Of a stretch of 64,000 nt of DNA, positions 31,317-40,611 are shown in pieces. Source of the DNA: Geobacillus subterraneus (lineage in GTDB: Bacteria > Bacillota > Bacilli > Bacillales > Anoxybacillaceae); contig NZ_CP014342.1 in assembly GCF_001618685.1 (NCBI RefSeq), positions 3,286,001-3,350,000 of the forward strand, given 5' to 3'. The notes under the pieces are model-generated. The model saw only the letters and a program-made list of their open reading frames with translations, was not told the DNA's origin and did no database searches. Position 1 is the first letter of the stretch. Each line of letters starts with the position of its first letter. The position numbers and the translations under genes were made by a program.

Positions 31317-32063
31317 TACATGGAAGAACGAAGGAACTTTTTCCACCGACAAGCGAGTGCCGACGAAAAATGAACCAAATTCGCCAAAGCGGGCGCTCAC
31401 TTCATCAAAGCGCATTTCATAGACGAGCTTTTTGAACTGGAGTGCATCATCTGAAAACAAGGTGACGCCCCATTCAAAATCATCCAAGCCGACGGAGCCG
31501 GTGATGATTTGCGTCACTTTGCCGGCGTATTTTCGGCCGGTCATGCCGTGGGCGCGCATGAGTTCGCGCCGCTGTTCCATCGACAACATGTACCAGTTGT
31601 CGTTGCCTTGGCGCCGCTTGTCCATCGGATAGAAGCAAATGTAGTTCGTTTTCGGCAAAATTGGATACAAACGGCGGCGCACCTCTGGAATTTGGTACGG
31701 ATCTTCGCTGCCGGACGCCAAGTAGTTGCTCAACTCCACGACTGAAACGTACGAATACGCAGGTAATAAATAGTCGGCGAGTTTCGTTTTGTTAAGCGCT
31801 GTTTCGATTTCATGCAGCTCATCCAGCGTCGGCCGCAAAATCATGAACAAAATATCGGCTTTTTGCCCGACGATCGTGTAGACGGCATGGCTTCCTTGCT
31901 TCTCGCTTTCCGTCGTCTCCCATTGGTCGACAAGCGCTAAAAACTCACTGATCGCTGCCTCGCGCTCTTCGTTTGGAAGTGTTTTCCACGCGCTCCAGTC
32001 GATCGTGCGGAAATCGTGCAAACAATACCAACCGTCCAACGTTTGGGCCGCTTCGCTCATCAT
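31314..32063 (-). CDS. hemQ: coproheme decarboxylase HemQ (ChdC)
   Basis: This 249-residue chlorite-dismutase-fold enzyme converts iron-coproporphyrin III to heme b in the coproporphyrin-dependent pathway of Gram-positive bacteria. With the ATG at 32063 (after AAAGGAGTGACG), Tyr145 in YICFY and His172 in LMRAHGM occupy the positions I recall for the catalytic tyrosine and proximal histidine of the G. stearothermophilus enzyme, supporting this start. The adjacent ATG at 32060 is equally possible. It is convergent with a small forward transcript and divergent from pta. Confidence 0.93.
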   Translation of the reverse strand: MMSEAAQTLDGWYCLHDFRTIDWSAWKTLPNEEREAAISEFLALVDQWETTESEKQGSHAVYTIVGQKADILFMILRPTLDELHEIETALNKTKLADYLLPAYSYVSVVELSNYLASGSEDPYQIPEVRRRLYPILPKTNYICFYPMDKRRQGNDNWYMLSMEQRRELMRAHGMTGRKYAGKVTQIITGSVGLDDFEWGVTLFSDDALQFKKLVYEMRFDEVSARFGEFGSFFVGTRLSVEKVPSFFHV

Positions 32064-32288
32064 CGTCACTCCTTTATTCAATCAATTGTACAGTACCACT
32101 ATATCATAGTTTGGCCAAAAAAGCGGGTGTCCGTGCATAAAGCAAAAGATACTGAATTGTTCCAAAAGGTGAATTATTGATTGGAAGGGCTTACGATCGT
32201 TGCGTTTTCGTATCGAAGCGGTATGCTTAATGTAGAGAAAGGCTGATGCCTGGAGACAGGCGGGCCAACCGTGAAGGAGGCATGAATC

Positions 32289-33269
32289 GTGACAACCGAT
32301 TTATTTACGGCATTAAAAGCGAAAGTAACCGATACGGGTCGAAAAATCGTGTTTCCGGAGGGAACCGATGACCGCATCTTAACGGCGGCGAGCCGTTTGG
32401 CGACGGAGCAAGTGCTTCAGCCGATCGTCCTTGGCGATGAGCAAGCGATAAGGGTGAAAGCAGCTGCGCTTGGCTTGCCGCTTGAAGGGGTGGAGATTGT
32501 CAACCCGCGCCGCTACGGCGGGTTTGATGAGCTAGTTTCGGCGTTTGTGGAGCGGCGCAAAGGGAAAGTGACAGAAGAAACGGCGCGCGAGTTGCTTTTC
32601 GATGAAAATTATTTCGGTACGATGCTCGTTTATACGGGAGCGGCCGACGGCCTCGTCAGCGGGGCGGCACATTCGACGGCGGATACGGTCCGACCAGCCT
32701 TGCAAATCATTAAAACGAAGCCAGGCGTTGGCAAAACGTCCGGCGTGTTCATCATGGTGCGCGGCGACGAAAAATATGTGTTTGCCGATTGCGCCATCAA
32801 CATTGCTCCTAACAGTCATGATTTGGCTGAAATCGCGGTCGAGAGCGCCCGGACGGCCAAAATGTTCGGCCTTAAGCCGCGCGTAGCGCTGTTAAGCTTT
32901 TCCACGAAAGGGTCGGCCTCGTCGCCGGAGACGGAAAAAGTCGTTGAGGCGGTGCGGTTGGCGAAAGAAATGGCGCCGGATCTGATCCTTGACGGTGAGT
33001 TTCAATTTGACGCCGCGTTTGTGCCAGAGGTGGCGAAAAAGAAAGCGCCGGACTCGGTCATTCAAGGGGACGCAAATGTCTTTATTTTCCCGAGCCTTGA
33101 GGCGGGCAACATCGGCTACAAAATCGCCCAGCGCCTTGGCGGCTTTGAAGCGGTCGGCCCGATTTTGCAAGGGCTGAACAAGCCGGTGAACGACCTATCG
33201 CGCGGCTGCAGCGCCGAAGACGCCTACAAGCTCGCGCTCATCACCGCGGCGCAGTCGCTTGGGGAGTAA
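32289..33269 (+). CDS. pta: phosphate acetyltransferase
   Basis: This 326-residue Pta makes acetyl phosphate from acetyl-CoA, the first step of acetate overflow. It is the short form without the N-terminal regulatory domains of E. coli Pta. Characteristic segments are KIVFPEGTDDRILTAA near the start, SGAAHSTADTVRPALQIIKT and, near the end, ANVFIFPSLEAGNIGYKI. The GTG start follows a GAAGGAGG-like site (32272-32280). It is followed by lipL as in B. subtilis. Confidence 0.95.
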   Translation: MTTDLFTALKAKVTDTGRKIVFPEGTDDRILTAASRLATEQVLQPIVLGDEQAIRVKAAALGLPLEGVEIVNPRRYGGFDELVSAFVERRKGKVTEETARELLFDENYFGTMLVYTGAADGLVSGAAHSTADTVRPALQIIKTKPGVGKTSGVFIMVRGDEKYVFADCAINIAPNSHDLAEIAVESARTAKMFGLKPRVALLSFSTKGSASSPETEKVVEAVRLAKEMAPDLILDGEFQFDAAFVPEVAKKKAPDSVIQGDANVFIFPSLEAGNIGYKIAQRLGGFEAVGPILQGLNKPVNDLSRGCSAEDAYKLALITAAQSLGE

Positions 33270-33361
33270 AGAGGCGGCGAACTGAGCAAGAGGAGTCGGA
33301 ACCGGTTCGTTTTGCCAAAGAATGGGCGATCTCTTGTTTCATGCATGGATTCGTGTCAAAG

Positions 33362-33397
33362 AAGGCGGCTGGTTGCTGTTTAGCCGCTTTCTTTTTT
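33362..33397 (+). terminator. terminator after pta
   Basis: GGCGGCT pairs with AGCCGCT (one G-T pair) around a 10-base loop and is followed by TTTCTTTTTT. Confidence 0.75.
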
Positions 33398-33468
33398 AAT
33401 GGCCGTAATCGTTCCAGTTTGATGTGGTATAATGAGAGCGGAACGTTCAACGTAAGGGGTTTGCTGCG

Positions 33469-34320
33469 ATGAGCCATGAATTGCTGCGGCAGCCGAAATG
33501 GCGGGTCATCGACCAGTCGCATTTCGGTCCGCTGTTTGATGCGAAACAATCGTTTGCCATCGATGATGCATTATGCACCGCGGTTGGTGCGGGACAGTCG
33601 GATGCGGTCGTCCGCACGTGGGTGCATGAGAATACCGTCGTCTTAGGCGCCGCTGATACGAAGCTTCCGTACATCGATGAGGCCATTTCGTTTTTGCGCC
33701 AGGAAGGGTATCGCGTCGTCGTCCGTAATTCCGGCGGGTTGGCCGTTGTCCTTGACAGCGGGGTGTTGAATATTTCGCTCATTTTTCCGGAAACGAAAAA
33801 CACGATTGCCATCGAGCAAGGGTATGAGGCGATGTATGCGCTCATGGCCGCCATGCTTGCCTCATACGGCGCCCGCGTTGAGGCGGGGGAAATCGTCGGT
33901 TCGTATTGCCCGGGGAGCTATGACTTGAGCATTGGCGGCAAAAAGTTTGCCGGCATTTCGCAACGGCGCGTGCGCGGCGGCGTTGCCGTGCAAATCTACC
34001 TTTGCGTCAACGGGAGCGGAGCCGCGCGGGCTGAGCTTATTCGCCGTTTTTATGAGCTCGGCCGCCAAGGAGAGAAAACGAAATTCGCCTACCCCGATGT
34101 TGTCCCAACTGTCATGGCGTCGCTGTCTGAGCTTCTCGGCTGCGAGTTGTCGATCGATGAGCTGCTTGTCGCCCTTTGGCGCACGCTGCAGTCGTTTGGC
34201 GGCGAGCTGTATTCGTCTGCCCTCGAGAACGGCGAATGGAATTGGTATGAGCAGTATTGGGCGCGCATCGTCGAACGGAATGAAACGGCGCTCAGCGGTG
34301 CGCTTTCAGCAGGGGAGTAA
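33469..34320 (+). CDS. lipL: octanoyl-[GcvH]:protein N-octanoyltransferase LipL
   Basis: This 283-residue biotin/lipoate-ligase-fold enzyme (formerly YwfL) moves octanoyl groups from GcvH to E2 subunits of 2-oxoacid dehydrogenases in Gram-positive lipoate assembly. Landmarks are the [16 protein letters not shown] segment, Cys147 in [19 protein letters not shown] as the probable thioester cysteine, and [12 protein letters not shown]. Position directly after pta matches B. subtilis ywfJ-ywfL. The ATG at 33469 follows AAGGGG. Confidence 0.9.
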   Translation: MSHELLRQPKWRVIDQSHFGPLFDAKQSFAIDDALCTAVGAGQSDAVVRTWVHENTVVLGAADTKLPYIDEAISFLRQEGYRVVVRNSGGLAVVLDSGVLNISLIFPETKNTIAIEQGYEAMYALMAAMLASYGARVEAGEIVGSYCPGSYDLSIGGKKFAGISQRRVRGGVAVQIYLCVNGSGAARAELIRRFYELGRQGEKTKFAYPDVVPTVMASLSELLGCELSIDELLVALWRTLQSFGGELYSSALENGEWNWYEQYWARIVERNETALSGALSAGE

Positions 34321-34384
34321 GGGAAGCAGTCCGTCCGGCGGCAGGCGAAGAGCCTGCGTTCATCGCCTGACGCCGCCGGCGGAC

Positions 34385-34456
34385 AAAAAGGATGCCCCGT
34401 GTCTCGGCCGCACCGGAGAGAGTGCGATCAAGGCGCAGCCATGGATAGGGCATCCT
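34385..34456 (-). terminator. terminator of rsfA
   Basis: On the reverse strand GGATGCCC-type arms (34448-34455 and 34390-34397) pair around a long, partly paired loop and are followed by five T residues. Confidence 0.6.
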
Positions 34457-34464
34457 CATTTTGT

Positions 34465-35124
34465 TTATTCTGCTATTTTTTCCAAGTTGCCGTTCGGGTC
34501 CATACGGAAGGTCAGCCCCCGCTCTTCTTCCTCTTTTAACACCATTTTGCGCGCTCGGTTAATGATTTTGACAAGCGTCTCAAAATCTTCTTGGACGGTG
34601 GACGAGTTTTCTTCTAATTTCGCAACCTTTTCTTCCAATTCTTCATTTTTTCGCTTTAATTCTTCAATTTCGCGGCGCAGCCGCTCGTTTTCTTTCACTA
34701 GTGTTTCTCGTTTCCGCTCGTGCGATTGGAACGTTTTCAAAAAGGCGATCACTTGATCAAGCGTGACTGATTGGGGCTGTGGTGCCGCTTGGATGACGGC
34801 AGGCAGCTGCATCACCTCTCCCAGCTCTTCGAATGATGGCATCGGCGGCTCGTACAGACGCCGCTTTTTCGCGCCGCCTTGTTTGGCGAGCAGCCGCTGG
34901 CGCTCTTTCCGCTGTTTTTTCGCCAGCTGAAGCGCCTCTTCATATCGGTGGCGGACGACCGCGTTCCAGCGGAACCCGCAGGCGGCTGACGTCCGGTTCA
35001 GCTTGTCGCCGACTTCTTCAAACGCATTCAGCTGGGTGCTTCCTTCGCGCACATGGCGAAGCACCGTTTCCGCCAACAATAAGTCGTCTTCTTCCGTCCA
35101 AGCGTCTTGCCGTTGTTTCATCAT
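34465..35124 (-). CDS. rsfA: prespore-specific regulator RsfA family
   Basis: This 219-residue protein has an N-terminal Myb/SANT-like DNA-binding domain ([20 protein letters not shown], then [23 protein letters not shown], residues about 8-60), a basic linker, and a long coiled coil (about 135-190, [20 protein letters not shown]). RsfA of B. subtilis (ywfN) modulates the SigF regulon in the forespore; paralogues exist, so this could be a related regulator. The start ATG at 35124 (or 35121) follows AAAGGAGTGGAGA. Its place next to lipL is as in B. subtilis. Confidence 0.82.
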   Translation of the reverse strand: MMKQRQDAWTEEDDLLLAETVLRHVREGSTQLNAFEEVGDKLNRTSAACGFRWNAVVRHRYEEALQLAKKQRKERQRLLAKQGGAKKRRLYEPPMPSFEELGEVMQLPAVIQAAPQPQSVTLDQVIAFLKTFQSHERKRETLVKENERLRREIEELKRKNEELEEKVAKLEENSSTVQEDFETLVKIINRARKMVLKEEEERGLTFRMDPNGNLEKIAE

Positions 35125-35291
35125 TCTCCACTCCTTTTTCGCTGCTAGTAAAAGGATGGGCAAAACGAGGCAAGTTTATACGTTGCAAGTTTACAGGATT
35201 GGCAAATTGCCAGAATGAAAGCCGCCCGCTTGCAATTTTTTCGCGAAAGCGGTAGAATACACAAAGCAAACGCTGTGGAAAGGGATGACGG

Positions 35292-35522
35292 ATGATGGCG
35301 AATGAGTTTCGCGTTTGCGACGACTGCAAGGCACCGAATTTAAAAACATTGATTCCGCGTTTGAAAAAGCTGGATCCGGATGCGGTCATCAAAATCGGCT
35401 GCCAGTCGTATTGCGGCCCAGGGCGGAAAAAGACGTTTGCTTTCGTCAACAACCGTCCGGTGGCGGCGCTGACGGAAGACGAACTGATTGATAAAATTGC
35501 TGAAAGGTTGAAAAAGCGATAA
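35292..35522 (+). CDS. YuzB-family small protein (DUF1450)
   Basis: This 76-residue protein has a CDDC pair near the N-terminus ([11 protein letters not shown]) and a [20 protein letters not shown] motif, giving four cysteines suited to metal or Fe-S binding. The family is widespread in Bacillaceae and uncharacterised. Two consecutive ATG codons begin it, after AAAGGGATGACG. It ends at a perfect terminator. Confidence 0.8.
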   Translation: MMANEFRVCDDCKAPNLKTLIPRLKKLDPDAVIKIGCQSYCGPGRKKTFAFVNNRPVAALTEDELIDKIAERLKKR

Positions 35523-35524
35523 CC

Positions 35525-35560
35525 GATCACCTTCTTTGCCGAAAGAAGGTGATTTTTTGT
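35525..35560 (+). terminator. terminator after the YuzB-family gene
   Basis: ATCACCTTCTTT pairs perfectly with AAAGAAGGTGAT around GCCG and is followed by six T residues. Confidence 0.92.
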
Positions 35561-35666
35561 TTTTTCCGTCAATAATGGAGAAAGACGGAGAAAAAAGTCA
35601 ACTATTTCTTTGCCAAAAGAAACGGCGTATAATAGATGTATGTTGGAGACGGAAGAGGAGGATGCG

Positions 35667-36965
35667 ATGTATTCCGGCGGGCAGCTTGACGAAGAAAAAG
35701 TGTTTAAAGATCCGGTGCACCGATACATACATGTTCGCGACAAAGTGATTTGGGATTTGATCGGCACAAAAGAATTTCAGCGCCTGCGCCGCATTAAGCA
35801 GCTCGGCACGACGTACTTGACGTTTCATGGCGCTGAACATAGCCGGTTTAACCACTCGCTCGGCGTCTACGAAATCATCCGCCGCATTCTTGATGACGTT
35901 TTTGTCGGCCGCGACCATTGGGATCATAGCGAACGCCTCCTTTGCCTATGCGCGGCGCTTTTGCACGATTTAGGGCACGGCCCGTTTTCCCATTCGTTTG
36001 AAAAAGTGTTTCATTTAGACCATGAAGATTTCACCCGGGCCATTATTGTCGGTGAGACGGAAGTGAACGCCGCCTTGCGCGCCGTTGACAGCGAATTTCC
36101 GCAAAAAGTGGCCGAGGTGATCGCCAAAACGTATCCAAACAAACTCGTTGTCAGCTTGATTTCGAGTCAAATTGACGCCGACCGGATGGACTATTTATTG
36201 CGCGACGCGTACTATACCGGCGTCAGCTACGGCTATTTTGACATGGAGCGCATTTTGCGCGTCATGCGCCCGCGCGAAGACCAAGTCGTCATTAAGCGGA
36301 GCGGCATGCATGCGGTCGAGGATTACATTATGAGCCGCTACCAAATGTATTGGCAAGTGTATTTCCATCCGGTCACGCGCAGCGCGGAGGTCATTTTGAC
36401 GAAAATTTTGCATCGGGCAAAAAAGCTGTACGAGGACGGGTATACGTTTGCGACGAAGCCAACCCATTTTTTATCGTTTTTTGCCGGCCATGTAACGCTC
36501 GGCGACTATTTGGCGCTCGATGAAGCGATCATCCTGTTTTACTTCCAGCAATGGCAATACGAGCGGGATCCGATTTTAAGCGATTTATGCCAACGGTTTG
36601 TCCACCGCCGTCTGTTTCAATATACCGAATTTCATCCGACGAACGAGCAAATGACAAAGCTGATTGAGCTGACGGGCTTGTTCAAAAAGGCCGGGATCGA
36701 TCCAGACTATTACTTGGTCGTCGACTCATCGTCCGACTTGCCGTACGATTTTTACCGGCCTGGCGAGGAAGGCGAGCGCCTGCCGATTTATCTGCTTATG
36801 CCAAACGGAGAACTGCGCGAGCTGTCGCGCGAATCGGTGCTCGTTGACGCCATTTCCGGCAAGCGGCGCACCGACCATAAGCTGTATTTTCCGGCTGACT
36901 TTCTCCATGACGTATCAACGAAGCGGACAGTGAAGAAAAAGATTATGGACATTTTAAAGGGTTAG
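35667..36965 (+). CDS. ywfO: HD-domain phosphohydrolase YwfO
   Basis: This 432-residue protein is related to dGTP triphosphohydrolases and SAMHD1. The metal-binding HD residues are His in HSRFNHSLGVYEI and the HD pair in LLHDLGHGPFSHSFE, with the distal Asp in SSQIDADRMDYLLRDAY. It likely hydrolyses dNTPs to limit pools, perhaps activated by dTTP as in related enzymes. The ATG at 35667 follows GAGGAGGATG and gives nearly the B. subtilis YwfO length. It is followed 13 bases later by ywgA, probably co-transcribed. Confidence 0.88.
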   Translation: MYSGGQLDEEKVFKDPVHRYIHVRDKVIWDLIGTKEFQRLRRIKQLGTTYLTFHGAEHSRFNHSLGVYEIIRRILDDVFVGRDHWDHSERLLCLCAALLHDLGHGPFSHSFEKVFHLDHEDFTRAIIVGETEVNAALRAVDSEFPQKVAEVIAKTYPNKLVVSLISSQIDADRMDYLLRDAYYTGVSYGYFDMERILRVMRPREDQVVIKRSGMHAVEDYIMSRYQMYWQVYFHPVTRSAEVILTKILHRAKKLYEDGYTFATKPTHFLSFFAGHVTLGDYLALDEAIILFYFQQWQYERDPILSDLCQRFVHRRLFQYTEFHPTNEQMTKLIELTGLFKKAGIDPDYYLVVDSSSDLPYDFYRPGEEGERLPIYLLMPNGELRELSRESVLVDAISGKRRTDHKLYFPADFLHDVSTKRTVKKKIMDILKG

Positions 36966-36978
36966 GAGATGACGGAGA

Positions 36979-37497
36979 GTGCTCACGGAGCATGCGAAAG
37001 TGATGAAGGCGTTGGCGGCCGCCGGGGAAATAGCGGGCCGCAAAAAGCTGCAAAAAATGATTTACATCGCGAAAAAGCTCGACTTTCCGTTTTACGAGAA
37101 GTTCGATTTCCATTTTTACGGCCCGTATTCCGAGGAGCTGACATGCCGCGTCGAGGAGTTATGCGCGCTCGGCTTTTTGCATGAAGTGAAAGAGAAAAAG
37201 AGCGGCTATGTGCAATACCGCTATACACTGACCGAAGCGGGCGAACAGTTTTTGCGCCATTACGACTGGGAGATGCCGGGCCTTGCCGAATGCATGCAGG
37301 CGATGAACGGACAAAACGCACGCTTTTTGGAGCTTGTCTCCACGGTGCTCTATTTTGAACATTTGTCAAAAGAGGAAGTAAAAGAGAAAATCGCTGTCGT
37401 AAAAAGCAAGCAGCGCTATACGGAGGAAGAGATCGAAGAGGCGTATGCGTATATTGATGCGCTCCGCAACCGATGCAACACAAAAGCCCGCGTATAA
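36979..37497 (+). CDS. ywgA: YwgA family protein
   Basis: This 172-residue protein has a winged-helix-like N-terminal half (AGRKKLQKMIYIAKKLDFPF, then FYGPYSEELTCRVEELCALG), resembling the Panacea/DUF4065 socA-like region, and a helical C-terminus. Function unknown; orthologous by position to B. subtilis YwgA. It starts with GTG after TTAGGAG. The stop codon is inside a terminator hairpin. Confidence 0.78.
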   Translation: MLTEHAKVMKALAAAGEIAGRKKLQKMIYIAKKLDFPFYEKFDFHFYGPYSEELTCRVEELCALGFLHEVKEKKSGYVQYRYTLTEAGEQFLRHYDWEMPGLAECMQAMNGQNARFLELVSTVLYFEHLSKEEVKEKIAVVKSKQRYTEEEIEEAYAYIDALRNRCNTKARV

Positions 37498-37507
37498 GCG
37501 GGCTTTT
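37483..37507. terminator. bidirectional terminator overlapping the ywgA stop
   Basis: AAAGCCCGC pairs with GCGGGCTTT around GTATAA, with A residues before and T residues after. It serves ywgA and the convergent purine permease gene. Confidence 0.85.
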
Positions 37508-37553
37508 TAGTAGTTGAAAACCGGTGCTGCCGACGACCGTCGGGTTGATTCCA

Positions 37554-38855
37554 TCAGTGCGGCAAAAACGCCAGCTGCAAAAAGAACAGCACGGCAAGCA
37601 CGTACAGCAGCAACGGCACATCGCGCCAGCGGCCGCAGGCGATTTTTAAGAGCGGGTACGAGACGAAGCCGAGCGCGATGCCGGTCGCGATGCTCGAGGT
37701 GAGCGGCATGCTTAAGATGATGAGAAAGGCCGGGAACGCCTCGTCGAGCTGATGCCACGAAATATGGGCGATATGGCTGATCATCAAGCTGCCGACGATG
37801 ATGAGCGCCGGGGCGGTGATGGCCGATAACCCGGCGACCGCGCCGACTAGCGGGCTGAAAAAGACCGCGATGACAAACAGGACAGCGACGGTGAGCGCCG
37901 TCCATCCGGTCCGTCCGCCGGCAGCGATGCCAGTGGACGACTCGATGTACGCTGACGTTGGGCTTGTGCCAAACATGGCCCCGATCGTGGTCGCGACGGA
38001 GTCAGCCAAGAGCGCTTCGCGGGCGCGCGGCAGCGTGTTCCCTTTCATCAATCCCGCTTGTTGAGCGACGCCGATCATCGTGCCGGTCGTGTCAAACAGC
38101 GTCACAAGCAAAAAGGAAAAGACGACGGCGTACAAATGATGGCTGATGACGTCCCCAACGGCCGCAACCGGATTGGCAACGATCACCCCGTCCGGCAGCG
38201 TCGGCAGCGACACGATTCCTTCGTCAAATTTCAATTGACCGGTCGTGTAGGCGATGATCCCGATGATGACCATGCCGTAAAAGAGCGCTCCGTTAACGCC
38301 GCGCATCATGAGAACGAGCGTGACGGCGAGGCCGACAAGCGTCAACATAGCCGATGGGGCATGCAAGTCGCCAAGCGCCACCAAATTTTGCGGGTGGGCT
38401 TGGATGATCCCGGTCAGCCGCAGGCCGATGAAGGCGATAAACAGCCCGATGCCGGCGGTGATACCGTGCTTTAAGCTGTCGGGGATCACTTCAATCAGCT
38501 TGCTGCGGAGCGGGGTGAGCGACAGCAACAAAAACAGCAATCCCGCGACAAATACAGCGGAAAACGCCGTTTCGTACGAAATGTTGTCATGCGAGCCGAC
38601 GACCGAATAGGCGAAATAGGCGTTCAGCCCCATGCCAGGGGCGATGGCGATCGGGTAGTTGGCGAACATGGCCATCCACAGCGTGCCGATCACCGTGGCG
38701 ATGACGGTCGCCGTGAACGCCTGTTCAAACGGGACGCCGGCGTCCGACAAGATAACCGGGTTGACGACGATGATATACACCATCGTGAGGAACGTGGTCA
38801 AACCGGCGAGCATTTCCGTCTTGCGGTCAGTCTGTTTTTCTGCGAAACGAATCAT
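37554..38855 (-). CDS. AzgA-type guanine/hypoxanthine permease
   Basis: This 433-residue NCS2/AzgA transporter has about 12-14 membrane segments. Typical text is TEMLAGLTTFLTMVYIIVVN at the start, APGMGLNAYFAYSVVG, FDTTGTMIGVAQQAG and GTSPTSAYIESSTGIAAGGR. The last two are the substrate-binding core of PbuG/PbuO-type purine permeases. The ATG at 38855 follows AGGAGG; the TTG at 38861 is inside that ribosome site and is rejected. A PurBox-like inverted repeat overlaps the promoter, supporting purine transport under PurR. Confidence 0.88.
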   Translation of the reverse strand: MIRFAEKQTDRKTEMLAGLTTFLTMVYIIVVNPVILSDAGVPFEQAFTATVIATVIGTLWMAMFANYPIAIAPGMGLNAYFAYSVVGSHDNISYETAFSAVFVAGLLFLLLSLTPLRSKLIEVIPDSLKHGITAGIGLFIAFIGLRLTGIIQAHPQNLVALGDLHAPSAMLTLVGLAVTLVLMMRGVNGALFYGMVIIGIIAYTTGQLKFDEGIVSLPTLPDGVIVANPVAAVGDVISHHLYAVVFSFLLVTLFDTTGTMIGVAQQAGLMKGNTLPRAREALLADSVATTIGAMFGTSPTSAYIESSTGIAAGGRTGWTALTVAVLFVIAVFFSPLVGAVAGLSAITAPALIIVGSLMISHIAHISWHQLDEAFPAFLIILSMPLTSSIATGIALGFVSYPLLKIACGRWRDVPLLLYVLAVLFFLQLAFLPH

Positions 38856-38872
38856 AGGCAACCTCCTAAAAG

Positions 38873-38919
38873 ACGAACAATAGTAGAAGCAAGTATAATA
38901 ATATTCGTTTTTACTTCAA
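38873..38919 (-). promoter_or_regulatory. promoter with PurBox-like inverted repeat
   Basis: On the reverse strand TTGAAG (38919-38914), 16 bases, TATACT (38897-38892) form a promoter. ACGAATATT (38908-38900) and ATTGTTCGT (38881-38873) are inverted copies separated by 18 bases, as in PurR box pairs (CGAAC core). Confidence 0.5.
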
Positions 38920-38920
38920 A

Positions 38921-38950
38921 AAGCAACGGGAGCGCCTTAAGCGCCCCCGT
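38921..38950 (-). terminator. terminator of the tautomerase gene
   Basis: On the reverse strand ACGGGGGCGC...GCGCTCCCGT makes a stem, followed by TGCTTTTTG. Confidence 0.75.
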
Positions 38951-38957
38951 CTTTCCT

Positions 38958-39146
38958 TTACTCCGCGTCGCTCAGCCGTTTTCCGGCGACGGCATAATGA
39001 TCTTTCGTCATTTCTTCGATAAAAACGACAACGCTCTCTTTTTTCGCCCCCGTCGTTTCTACAACGGCGTCCGTCACTTTTTCAACAAGCGCTTTCTTTT
39101 GCTCGTCCGTGCGGCCGGCGAGCATTTTGATCGTTACATACGGCAT
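38958..39146 (-). CDS. ywhB: 4-oxalocrotonate tautomerase family protein YwhB
   Basis: This 62-residue tautomerase has the catalytic N-terminal proline exposed after Met removal (MPYVTIKMLAGRTDEQK) and the conserved basic residue Arg12. These hexameric enzymes tautomerise 2-hydroxymuconate-type acids; YwhB of B. subtilis has this activity, though its biological substrate is unclear. The ATG at 39146 follows GGGAGGAATCACG; a longer frame to 39161 would hide the proline and is rejected. Located before ywhC as in B. subtilis. Confidence 0.88.
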   Translation of the reverse strand: MPYVTIKMLAGRTDEQKKALVEKVTDAVVETTGAKKESVVVFIEEMTKDHYAVAGKRLSDAE

Positions 39147-39278
39147 CGTGATTCCTCCCATTTCCTTGTCGAGTGCTGTCGCGCTTATTATACCATGGAA
39201 CGGTGAAGTTCAGTCCACTTTTCACGGTAAATCATGTATACTAAGGATAGTGAATACAGGGGAAAAGGAGTTAACCAA

Positions 39279-39947
39279 GTGGAACACATGTTGCCGTATT
39301 CGTTAAGTGAAATTCCGTACGTGCTGTTGACGTTGGCGCTGGCGTTTTCCGTGCACGAGTTTGCCCATGCGTACGTCGCCTACAAGTTCGGCGATCCGAC
39401 GGCGAAAAACCAAGGACGGCTGACGTTATCACCGTTTGCCCATTTGGATTTGCTTGGCACGCTGCTCATTTTCCTGGCCGGGTTCGGCTGGGCGCGGCCG
39501 GTGCCGGTCAACCGCTTCCATTTTAAAAACCCGCGCCTAGCCGGCATTCTCGTCTCAGTTGCCGGGCCGCTAAGCAATCTTGTGCTCGCCGGGCTTGGGT
39601 TTGTCATTTGGTATGCGATGGTCGATTTCGGCATCATGCGGGCGCTGCCGGATTGGTTTGCCGCTGGGTTTGATATGTTTTTCCAAATTTTTATCGGCTT
39701 GAACGCTGTCTTGTTTGTGTTTAATTTATTGCCGTTTCCGCCCCTTGATGGGTATCGTATTATTGAAGACTTAGCCCCGGATAGGCTTCGGGCAAAAATG
39801 ACGCAATGGGAAACCTACGGGGCGCTCATTTTTCTCATTCTTGTGCTGACGCCGCTCGACCGGTACACGATTGAGCCGGTATTTCAAGTGGCGTTGCCGT
39901 TCGTGCTCGAACATTTGCAGACGTTCGCTGCCAACTTGTTTACGTAG
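39279..39947 (+). CDS. ywhC: M50-family site-2 protease YwhC
   Basis: This 222-residue membrane zinc metalloprotease has the HEFAH motif (HExxH) in its first membrane segment, a second metal-site motif NLLPFPPLDG near residue 150, and about six membrane segments. It belongs to the short S2P/SpoIVFB-like group without a PDZ domain; the substrate is unknown. The GTG start at 39279 follows AAAGGAG with 8-base spacing. It is followed 17 bases later by ywhD. Confidence 0.88.
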   Translation: MEHMLPYSLSEIPYVLLTLALAFSVHEFAHAYVAYKFGDPTAKNQGRLTLSPFAHLDLLGTLLIFLAGFGWARPVPVNRFHFKNPRLAGILVSVAGPLSNLVLAGLGFVIWYAMVDFGIMRALPDWFAAGFDMFFQIFIGLNAVLFVFNLLPFPPLDGYRIIEDLAPDRLRAKMTQWETYGALIFLILVLTPLDRYTIEPVFQVALPFVLEHLQTFAANLFT

Positions 39948-39964
39948 AAAGGAGGAAGAAGCGG

Positions 39965-40480
39965 ATGGAACAAAAAAAGAAAAAAACGATCGGTTTTCAC
40001 ATTATTAAAGACGATCCGACCGACGGGCACCGCGGTTTCGGCGCCGGGGCGTTGAGCTTGGAAAACGTCTCGCCGGTCATCATTGACGTCGAGGCGGGCG
40101 AAGCGTTTGTCGATATGGGGGCGATGCATGCGCGCAGCGCCGTCGAGCGCGGCATTAAGTTTTTGCCCGACCGTTCGGCTGTGCCAAACGGCAAGCCGTA
40201 CTGGATCGTTTGGGTGACGATCGAGCGCGGCGAGGACGGCCCGTATTACGCCGGGGTGACGGCGTGTGAAATGACTGTTGACCGCGAGGCGCGCCGCGGC
40301 TATAAGCTATTGCCGGAACATGTGAACCGTCTCGATAAGTCGCTAAAGCGGCACATCATCGTCGATCATATGGATGCGAAATCCAAGCGGGTGCTCGCCG
40401 ACTTTTTGAAAGGGCACGACATCGACATGTGGAACCGTTCGAGCGATGAGCTGAAAAAAGGGCTTGAAGGCGAATTGTGA
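39965..40480 (+). CDS. ywhD: YwhD family protein
   Basis: This 171-residue soluble protein has a charged N-terminus (MEQKKKKTIGFHIIKDD) and conserved EAFVDMGAMHARSAVERGIK and PYWIVWVTIERGEDG segments characteristic of YwhD. Function unknown. The ATG at 39965 follows GAAAGGAGGAAG. It is in the conserved ywhC-ywhD-pbpG-speE order and ends before a strong palindromic terminator. Confidence 0.82.
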   Translation: MEQKKKKTIGFHIIKDDPTDGHRGFGAGALSLENVSPVIIDVEAGEAFVDMGAMHARSAVERGIKFLPDRSAVPNGKPYWIVWVTIERGEDGPYYAGVTACEMTVDREARRGYKLLPEHVNRLDKSLKRHIIVDHMDAKSKRVLADFLKGHDIDMWNRSSDELKKGLEGEL

Positions 40481-40571
40481 CGGTTTTGTGAACATATTTG
40501 TGCAAGGGCTTGTTCTTGTTTGGAAAAAAGGATAAACTAAACCTACATGTATAACACAGGAAAACTAGGAC

Positions 40572-40607
40572 AAGAAAATCCCCTGCGCATGCGCAGGGGA
40601 TTTTCTT
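40572..40607. terminator. bidirectional terminator between ywhD and pbpG
   Basis: AGAAAATCCCCTGCGC pairs perfectly with its inverted copy, with A-rich and T-rich arms that terminate both convergent genes. Confidence 0.9.
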
Positions 40608-40611
40608 AATG

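Noticed and set aside
38873-38950. Purine riboswitch before the permease
   Set aside because: The leader is only about 45 bases and lacks the conserved three-way junction; a PurBox-like pair explains it better.
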